Origin: AM-1111 sp046302135
Lineage (GTDB): Bacteria; Bacteroidota; Bacteroidia; B-17B0; Aurantibacillaceae
Assembly (NCBI GenBank): GCA_046302135.1
Contig: JBKCIQ010000111.1
Coordinates: forward strand, 1 to 12,745
Direction: 5' to 3'
DNA: 12,745 bases
Shown here: positions 7,464 through 12,745 of the stretch, piece after piece
Numbering within the stretch: position 1 is the first letter of the stretch
How the letters are laid out: each line of letters starts with the position of its first letter
The notes under the pieces: model-generated
What the model saw: the letters and a program-made list of their open reading frames with translations, nothing else
Databases searched by the model: none
Told to the model about the DNA's origin: nothing
Position numbers and translations under genes: made by a program

Positions 7464-8437
7464 TGATGGAAAAAATTCAATATTCAGCATTAACTGAAAC
7501 GCATTTTAACTTTCCCGGACAAACCTCATTCTACAGAGGTAAGGTTAGAGATGTTTACACCATTGACAATAAGTTTTTGGTTATGGTGGCTACAGATCGA
7601 ATCAGCGCATTTGATGTGGTTTTGCCTAAAGGAATACCATTCAAAGGCCAAGTATTGAATCAGGTTGCCTCGGGGTTTTTAAATGCGACAAAAGATATCG
7701 TCCCAAATTGGCTGTTGTCGGTTCCTGATCCCGTTGTTAGTATAGGCAGAATGTGTAATCCTTTCAAAGTGGAGATGGTAATACGCGGATACCTTGCCGG
7801 GCATGCAGCAAGAACTTATGCTTCTGGTAAGCGTGAACTTTGTGGTGTGAAATTACCCGAAGGACTTAAGGAGAATGATTTACTTCCGGTTCCGATTATC
7901 ACTCCAACAACTAAGGCGTCTGAGGGTCATGATGAAGATATTTCACGTGAAGAAATTTTGAGTAATGGTATTGTGAGTGAGGAACATTATCTTCAATTAG
8001 AAAATTACACAAGGCTCTTGTATAAAAGGGGAAGTGAAATGGCCGCTGAAAGAGGCTTAATTCTAGTTGATACCAAATATGAGTTCGGATTATTGCCGGA
8101 TGGAAAAATATGTCTAATTGATGAAATACATACGCCAGACTCTTCTAGATATTTTTATGCGGACGGATATGAAGATCGTCAGGCTAGGGGAGAGGAACAA
8201 AAGCAATTGAGCAAGGAATTTGTAAGAAGGTGGTTAATAGAAAATGGTTTTCAGGGTAAGGAAGGACAGACAGTTCCTGAGATGAAGAAGGAATGGGTGA
8301 ATGAAATTTCTGCCAGATATATAGAGTTGTTTGAGAAAGTTACCGGAGAAAATTTCATAAAAAATTCCACTGAAGATATTTCTTCCAGGGTAGAAAAAAA
8401 TATTTTAAACTGGATCAATTTAAATGTCGGTTTATAG
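7463..8437 (+). CDS. purC: Phosphoribosylaminoimidazole-succinocarboxamide synthase (SAICAR synthase)
   Basis: PurC joins CAIR and aspartate with ATP to give SAICAR, a step of cytoplasmic de novo purine synthesis (EC 6.3.2.6). The 324-residue protein is of the longer, yeast-like type, well above the roughly 240 residues of E. coli PurC. Diagnostic segments are GKVRDVY (26-32, phosphate/ATP loop), ATDRISAFDV (43-52), VIRGYLAGHA (106-115), LVDTKYEFG (201-209) and DEIHTPDSSR (220-229). All look intact. Two adjacent ATGs (7463 and 7466) could serve; the first overlaps the phoH stop by one base. An AGGAAGGA purine stretch at 7440-7447 inside phoH is a little far but may help. Coupling to phoH means the ribosome finishing phoH probably restarts here. 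Confidence 0.96.
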   Translation: MMEKIQYSALTETHFNFPGQTSFYRGKVRDVYTIDNKFLVMVATDRISAFDVVLPKGIPFKGQVLNQVASGFLNATKDIVPNWLLSVPDPVVSIGRMCNPFKVEMVIRGYLAGHAARTYASGKRELCGVKLPEGLKENDLLPVPIITPTTKASEGHDEDISREEILSNGIVSEEHYLQLENYTRLLYKRGSEMAAERGLILVDTKYEFGLLPDGKICLIDEIHTPDSSRYFYADGYEDRQARGEEQKQLSKEFVRRWLIENGFQGKEGQTVPEMKKEWVNEISARYIELFEKVTGENFIKNSTEDISSRVEKNILNWINLNVGL

Positions 8438-8471
8438 CTATTGAATTAAAGTTTTTATATTTTCAAAGCTA
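8435..8471 (+). terminator. Bulged hairpin at the purC stop, possible terminator
   Basis: TAGCT-A-TTGAA (8435-8445) can pair with TTCAA-AGCTA (8462-8471), giving ten pairs with one bulged A and a 16-base loop. The first arm includes the TAG stop of purC. A T-rich stretch begins only about seven bases after the stem, so termination would be inefficient. Low confidence. Confidence 0.25.
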
Positions 8472-8605
8472 CAACTGGTTTTTATTTAAAAGATCAAATT
8501 TATCTTTTGTTATAAAAAGTTAATTCCGTCTTTTTGAGTATGTTTTTCTTTTGCATTTTTTTTCTTTAAAAAAAAATTGTCAAGTAAATTAGTAAAAACT
8601 TTTTT

Positions 8606-9385
8606 ATGAAAAATCTAAGAATAATTATTTCCTCATCAGTGTTGCTTTTATTAACTTCTTGCGCAGTAATCAGGCCAGGTGAGGTTGGAGTGCGTCAAAG
8701 GCTTGGTAAGCTATCAGATCGCGTCAACGTTCAGGGAGTTGTTTGGTTTAATCCTTTTGTAAGTAAAGTAATTAAAAGTTCTATACAAACTACAAACCTA
8801 GAATTGGCATTAACATTACCAAGTAAAGAAGGTTTGAGTGTTAGCGCCCAAATATCAATTTTGTATAAGGTAAGGCAGGACATGGTTCCAAGATTAATCA
8901 AAGATTTTGGTTTGAACTATGAACCCATCATTACTAACGTTTTTCGTTCTGCATCTGCACATGTATGTTCTCAGCATTTCGCAAAAGATCTTCACTCCGG
9001 TATGCGTGCCGAAATTGAAAAATCAATTAAAGATAGAATGGCAGAAACACTTGGTAAGGAAGGAATTGAAATTGAAGCTGTTCTTTTAAAGAGTATACAA
9101 TTACCTCCCGGACTTGCGGCTTCTATCGAACAAAAGTTGCAGGCAGAACAAGATGTGATGAGAATGGAATTCGTTTTAAAGCAGGCAAAACTTGAAGCAG
9201 ACAGAAAAATAATTGAGGCAAAGGGTGTAAGTGATGCGCAAAAAATTTTGTCAGAAGGTTTAACGGAACAAATCATTAAAATAAGGAGTATAGAGGCCTT
9301 TTCCGAACTTTCAAAATCTCCATCTACCAAAATTATTATCACCGATGGAAAATCTCCGATGCTGATTGACGGAGGAATAAAATAA
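8606..9385 (+). CDS. SPFH/prohibitin-like protein, predicted lipoprotein
   Basis: The protein has 259 residues. The N-terminus is a short hydrophobic signal ending in a lipobox, LLTSC, with Cys19 as the predicted lipidation site followed by Ala-Val, not the acidic surface-export signal known in this phylum. A periplasm-facing lipid anchor is therefore the simplest reading. Residues about 22-165 are the SPFH (Band 7) domain: VIRPGEVGVRQRLGKL, GVVWFNPF, and GIEIEAVLLKSIQLPPGL (153-170). Residues 171-220 form the typical charged coiled coil (AEQDVMRMEF, EADRKIIEAKG, AQKILSEGL), used for ring or scaffold assembly. The C-terminus resembles prohibitins (IEAFSELSKSPSTKIIIT). SPFH proteins organise membrane domains and often modulate proteases; no partner is encoded nearby. 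The preceding 168-base gap is AT-rich, with no exact promoter match and no evident Shine-Dalgarno site. Confidence 0.88.
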   Translation: MKNLRIIISSSVLLLLTSCAVIRPGEVGVRQRLGKLSDRVNVQGVVWFNPFVSKVIKSSIQTTNLELALTLPSKEGLSVSAQISILYKVRQDMVPRLIKDFGLNYEPIITNVFRSASAHVCSQHFAKDLHSGMRAEIEKSIKDRMAETLGKEGIEIEAVLLKSIQLPPGLAASIEQKLQAEQDVMRMEFVLKQAKLEADRKIIEAKGVSDAQKILSEGLTEQIIKIRSIEAFSELSKSPSTKIIITDGKSPMLIDGGIK

Positions 9386-9389
9386 ATTA

Positions 9390-12095
9390 CTAACGCTTTA
9401 AGGCTGTAAGTTTTTTCTCATTTCCGAAGTGTAGTATGCCATCAATAAACTCATAAGGTTTATAAGCATTTATTGCGGCTTGATGGAATATACATGTTGC
9501 GGGTGTCATTCCCGGTAAAGAGTTAACTTCAATAAAAATGACTTCTGCTCTAGGGCCTTCATAAACCCTTACAAAAGCATCAATTCTGCAATATCCTGTT
9601 ACATTCAAAACCCTTGCTGCTTTTTCCAATTCAACTTTTACCTGATTCGATAAAACTTGTCTTTCTTTTTTATCTACCGAATATCTTGCTGGTGTAATGT
9701 TTTGTCCCTGTCCTGCGAGAAATTTTTCTTCTAGTGATAATACATCTCCTTCACTCAAAGCTTCAGATGCTTCAAAAACCTCATAATCAACTTCACCAGC
9801 ATCATTGAATTTGGTAATCATACCACCTGTAATTTCCAAAAAGTGTTTCGCGTCTTTTTTGGAGATCAATTCTTCAATTAAAATAACTTTTTTAATTGGA
9901 AATTCTTCTTTTGGTTTAATATTTAAAATATTTGCAGCATCCGCTAACAATTCATTTGAATCACGGAAAATCAGTTGTGCAAATGCTTCCAGCTCTTCTA
10001 TAGATTTAATTTTTTTTACAGCACTACTACAACCATCGTCTACAGGCTTTGCAATGAATGGAATTCCAATGTCATTTCTGATTTTTTCTATAATATTATT
10101 TTTTTCACTTATCCATTCGTCTTTTGAAATCAGAAAATGTTTGGCTACCATTAAACCATTTGCAGAAAGCAATTCATTGGTTCTGTATTTGTCTATTGTG
10201 ATGCAGGAACTGCTTTTGTCAGAGCCATTGTATGATAGGCCAAATTCCTCCAGCTTTTCCTGTACTGAACCATCTTCTCCCGGTCTTCCATGTAAAGCAA
10301 TAAATACCTGTTCCACTTTCTTAGATAATTCGGAATAATTTAATTTAATTGGTTTATCTATACTAGAAGAAGATGCAAACTTCCCCGTTATTGATGCGCA
10401 CAGTTTTTTTATTTCTGCAACTACCTCATGAGTTTGATAGTTTGTAGCTTTTTCCAGAATATCATCGGCATTATCTTTTAGCAACACGTTAATTGGTAAC
10501 TGATAAAGTTCATGATAATCATTGTTTCCGGTTAGGAAAACCGGTATTGCCTCATATTTTTCTGATGAAGAAAGTTTTTCGTAAATATTTCTTCCACTCT
10601 CAACAGAGATGTGGCGTTCGGATGAATAACCACCAAGTAATACAGCAACTTTTGTTTTGGTGGTTGATTTATTTCTGTCGTTAATAATTCCGTTTTCAAG
10701 ATTTTCAATCAACTTTGAGTATCGGCCTGAATTTTTCGATTGTTGGTTACGTTTATTTAATGAAGTACTGATGATGAAGGTTAAAAACTGTGATGGGTTT
10801 AATCCTATCTCTGCGGCCTGATGAAAAAAGAATGAGGAAGGCATCATGCCTGAAGTCGTGTTTGGATCATTTAGAAAAATTTTCCCCTCATTAGAAATAA
10901 AACCATCGATTCGAGCATAAACATCAAATTTCAAATCGTAAAATAATTTTTCACATTCACTTCTTATAGCATTGATTTTTACAGAAGGTAAATCAATCGG
11001 GGTTATTTTTCTTGATAAGCCGGGTAAATATTTACTTCTGTAATCGAATAACTCTTTGCCTTTTCTGATTTCAGTAGGCGGAAGTGAAATAGCTATACCG
11101 TATTCATCTTCCACCACAATGCATGAAAATTCTTTTCCGCTTATGAATCCTTCTATGAGTACTGTACTCTCACCATCAAGTGATTCCAGGCATATTTCAT
11201 TTTGTTTTTCAAAATATTCATTCAAAAAAGAAAGCAGTTCATCTGGGCTATAAATGATTTTTTTGTCAGCTATTGCCGGTAAACCGATTCCTTCTCGAAT
11301 GTCACAAATTTGTCGGATGAATTCTTTTTTTTCTGATAATTTTTTTTCGTTCCAATTTTTAGCTTCAATCCATTTTATAAAGAATGCCTTTTCAACTGAA
11401 GAAATAAAACTACATTTTCTTTCTTCATTGTTTTTTTGTTCATCCGAAAGAATTGTTACACCAATTGAAGATCCTTGGTTGGCAGGTTTAATTACAAGTG
11501 GGTAACCGATTTCATTTTCTGCTTTTTTAAAAAAAGAATCAAAATTGTTACCGGTGAATGCTTTTCTTTCTATTGTAAAAAAGTTCGGACTGTTAAATCC
11601 GTGCTTTACCATAAGTGTTTTTTGAACCGATTTATCTATTCCTATTGAAGAAGCAAGTATGCCTGAGCCCGAATAAGGTATTTCCAAATATTCCATTAAA
11701 CCCTGAATTTTTCCGTCTTCCCCATATGGTCCATGAAGGCATAGGAAAGCATAATCCATAATCTCCTGCAATTCTTCTACTCTTAGAGGCTTGCCAATTT
11801 TGGAAATCATTTCAAGCTGTTTAGATTTTTCAATGTTTCCTAAATTTTCTGCGTAATATTGAAAATCGGATGACTTCGGCAAATATTCAACAGGAGGATA
11901 AAAATCGCGGATGGTTCCTTTATAAATATATTCCCAGTTCAATAAAGTAAAATTCCCCCAGCTGTCAACAAAAATTGGAGCCGCCTCAAACAAACTTTTA
12001 TTTAAGTTGTCATATACCGTTCTGCCTCCCGCAAATGAAATTTCTCTTTCTTTAGATCGGCCGCCAAAAATGATTCCAATTTTAATTTTACTCAT
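9390..12095 (-). CDS. Tandem two-module D-alanine--D-alanine ligase-like protein
   Basis: At 901 residues this is about three times a normal Ddl (E. coli DdlB, 306) because two ATP-grasp ligase modules are fused: about 1-445 and 481-901, joined by a Ser/Asn/Lys-rich linker (about 447-480). Ddl makes D-Ala-D-Ala for peptidoglycan in the cytoplasm. Module 1 shows GGRSKEREIS (11-20), HGPYGEDG (121-128), Lys155, KPANQGSSIGV (203-213), Glu315/Glu322, Lys355-Tyr356, Arg395-Asp397 and NDPNTTSGM (409-417). Module 2 shows GGYSSERHIS (488-497), HGRPGEDG (602-609), Lys636, KPVDDGCSSAV (683-693), Lys791-Phe792, Arg837-Asp839 and EVNSLPGM (856-863). Key differences from DdlB: Asp410 for Glu270 in module 1; Cys689 for Ser150 and Phe792 for Tyr216 in module 2. 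Each module has an N-domain about 55-60 residues longer than DdlB, and module 1 has a further insertion at about 220-310. Fold is certain; product specificity is not. The gene lies 48 bases after rdgB. Confidence 0.9.
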   Translation of the reverse strand: MSKIKIGIIFGGRSKEREISFAGGRTVYDNLNKSLFEAAPIFVDSWGNFTLLNWEYIYKGTIRDFYPPVEYLPKSSDFQYYAENLGNIEKSKQLEMISKIGKPLRVEELQEIMDYAFLCLHGPYGEDGKIQGLMEYLEIPYSGSGILASSIGIDKSVQKTLMVKHGFNSPNFFTIERKAFTGNNFDSFFKKAENEIGYPLVIKPANQGSSIGVTILSDEQKNNEERKCSFISSVEKAFFIKWIEAKNWNEKKLSEKKEFIRQICDIREGIGLPAIADKKIIYSPDELLSFLNEYFEKQNEICLESLDGESTVLIEGFISGKEFSCIVVEDEYGIAISLPPTEIRKGKELFDYRSKYLPGLSRKITPIDLPSVKINAIRSECEKLFYDLKFDVYARIDGFISNEGKIFLNDPNTTSGMMPSSFFFHQAAEIGLNPSQFLTFIISTSLNKRNQQSKNSGRYSKLIENLENGIINDRNKSTTKTKVAVLLGGYSSERHISVESGRNIYEKLSSSEKYEAIPVFLTGNNDYHELYQLPINVLLKDNADDILEKATNYQTHEVVAEIKKLCASITGKFASSSSIDKPIKLNYSELSKKVEQVFIALHGRPGEDGSVQEKLEEFGLSYNGSDKSSSCITIDKYRTNELLSANGLMVAKHFLISKDEWISEKNNIIEKIRNDIGIPFIAKPVDDGCSSAVKKIKSIEELEAFAQLIFRDSNELLADAANILNIKPKEEFPIKKVILIEELISKKDAKHFLEITGGMITKFNDAGEVDYEVFEASEALSEGDVLSLEEKFLAGQGQNITPARYSVDKKERQVLSNQVKVELEKAARVLNVTGYCRIDAFVRVYEGPRAEVIFIEVNSLPGMTPATCIFHQAAINAYKPYEFIDGILHFGNEKKLTALKR

Positions 12096-12121
12096 GTACT
12101 TTAAATGAAAATATTTATAAA

Positions 12122-12129
12122 CAAAAATA
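12122..12129 (-). promoter_or_regulatory. Possible -7 box in the rdgB-ligase gap
   Basis: On the minus strand TATTTTTG matches TAnnTTTG and ends 26 bases before the ATG of the tandem ligase. No -33 TTG is visible at the usual distance. It may allow the ligase to be transcribed separately, although the 48-base gap would also allow cotranscription with rdgB. Confidence 0.3.
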
Positions 12130-12143
12130 GTTCGGAGGCATTT

Positions 12144-12734
12144 TTATTTACATTGTCCGCTCTTTAAGAAATCAACTAACTTATTAACCGCGATTGCCCG
12201 ATGGCTGATCTTATTTTTTTGTTCAATGTTCATTTGGGCAAAACTGATATCAAATCCTTCCGGTTTAAATACTGGGTCATAACCAAATCCACTGTTACCT
12301 GTTGGTATTGTTAAAATTTCTCCATTTATCTTTCCTTCAAAAAAATATTCTTTTTCCTTTGTAACTAAGCAGATACATGTATTAAAGTAAGCACTTCTGT
12401 TTTTCGCCGTTTCTAGTTTTTTTAAAAGTAATTCATTGTTTCGAAGATCGCTTCTTGGTTCACCTGCATACCTTCCACTATAGATTCCGGGTTCCCCATT
12501 TAGGGCGCTTACCACCAGCCCACTATCGTCTGCAAAACAATTGATGCCGAAATTATCGGCAATAATTCTTGCCTTAATGGAAGCATTTTCATGAAAGGTT
12601 TTACCTGTTTCATCTATTTCATCATGAAAATTTAAATCGGATAATGATAAAATTTTCCATTCTTTTTCTAATAGAAGGGAGATTTCTTCTAACTTTTTCT
12701 TATTGTTTGTTGCGAATACAATTTCTTTTTTCAT
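12144..12734 (-). CDS. rdgB: RdgB/HAM1-family dITP/XTP pyrophosphatase
   Basis: A 196-residue house-cleaning enzyme that hydrolyses non-canonical purine triphosphates (dITP, ITP, XTP) to monophosphate and pyrophosphate, keeping deaminated purines out of nucleic acids; cytoplasmic, usually a dimer. All family motifs are present: FATNNKKK (7-14) for phosphate binding, DETGKTFHENA (41-51), FADDSGL (67-73) with the catalytic Asp69 equivalent, EPGIYSGRYAG (81-91), SGFGYDPVF (148-156) for base recognition and KISHRAIA (175-182). Length is normal. The ATG at 12734 directly precedes MKKEIVFATNN, leaving no room for a longer N-terminus; only 11 upstream bases are in the window, so its promoter cannot be judged. 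It is followed on the same strand by the tandem ligase gene. Confidence 0.95.
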   Translation of the reverse strand: MKKEIVFATNNKKKLEEISLLLEKEWKILSLSDLNFHDEIDETGKTFHENASIKARIIADNFGINCFADDSGLVVSALNGEPGIYSGRYAGEPRSDLRNNELLLKKLETAKNRSAYFNTCICLVTKEKEYFFEGKINGEILTIPTGNSGFGYDPVFKPEGFDISFAQMNIEQKNKISHRAIAVNKLVDFLKSGQCK

Positions 12735-12745
12735 TCTTATAATGT

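Noticed and set aside
8555..8580. T-run and A-run before the SPFH gene as a terminator hairpin
   Set aside because: The stem is pure A/T and may form by chance; the T-run precedes the A-run, so there is no T-tail after the stem.
8992..9342. A 116-codon open frame on the minus strand opposite the SPFH gene
   Set aside because: It lies entirely within the conserved coiled-coil coding region and has shadow-like composition.
9805..10338. A 177-codon open frame on the plus strand inside the tandem ligase gene
   Set aside because: It is antisense to a clearly conserved ligase module, Ser/Ile/Phe-rich with no recognisable motif, and is best explained as a shadow of the real gene.

Overview
The window looks like a piece of a chromosome from an AT-rich member of the Bacteroidota. 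Four proteins carry C-terminal sorting domains of the type IX secretion system (T9SS): three of type A and one of the gliding-motility-associated type (TIGR04131/CHU_C). Several intergenic regions contain TAnnTTTG boxes, the -7 element of Bacteroidota promoters. The signal peptides of the three complete cargo proteins would all be cut to leave an N-terminal Gln. I see no rRNA, tRNA, CRISPR array, insertion sequence or phage gene.

Left part (1-6170, all on +): five genes with spacious, AT-rich gaps. They are a 5'-truncated PQQ-type beta-propeller protein with a T9SS tail; a cysteine-rich secreted protein with a T9SS tail; a large Ig/PKD-like surface protein with a gliding-type tail; a classical short-chain dehydrogenase/reductase; and a small secreted protein with a divergent T9SS tail. 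No T9SS machinery gene is present, so this is a cargo cluster.

Middle part (6171-9385, +): after a roughly 300-base gap come a PhoH-family ATPase and purC, overlapping as TAATG and so probably translationally coupled. They are followed by an SPFH/prohibitin-like protein that is predicted to be a lipoprotein.

Right part (9390-12734, -): a 901-residue protein built from two D-Ala-D-Ala ligase (Ddl) modules in tandem, preceded by an RdgB/HAM1-type nucleotide pyrophosphatase. The ligase gene converges on the SPFH gene with only 4 bases between stop codons.

The most unusual item is the tandem ligase. Aligned by eye to E. coli DdlB, module 1 keeps the Glu15-Ser150-Tyr216 triad but has Asp in place of the metal ligand Glu270. 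Module 2 keeps the metal site but has Cys at the Ser150 position and Phe at the Tyr216 position. In known ligases, changes at those two positions permit D-Ala-D-lactate or related depsipeptide formation. The two halves therefore look differently specialised, or one half may be regulatory. The other genes belong to known families and look intact.
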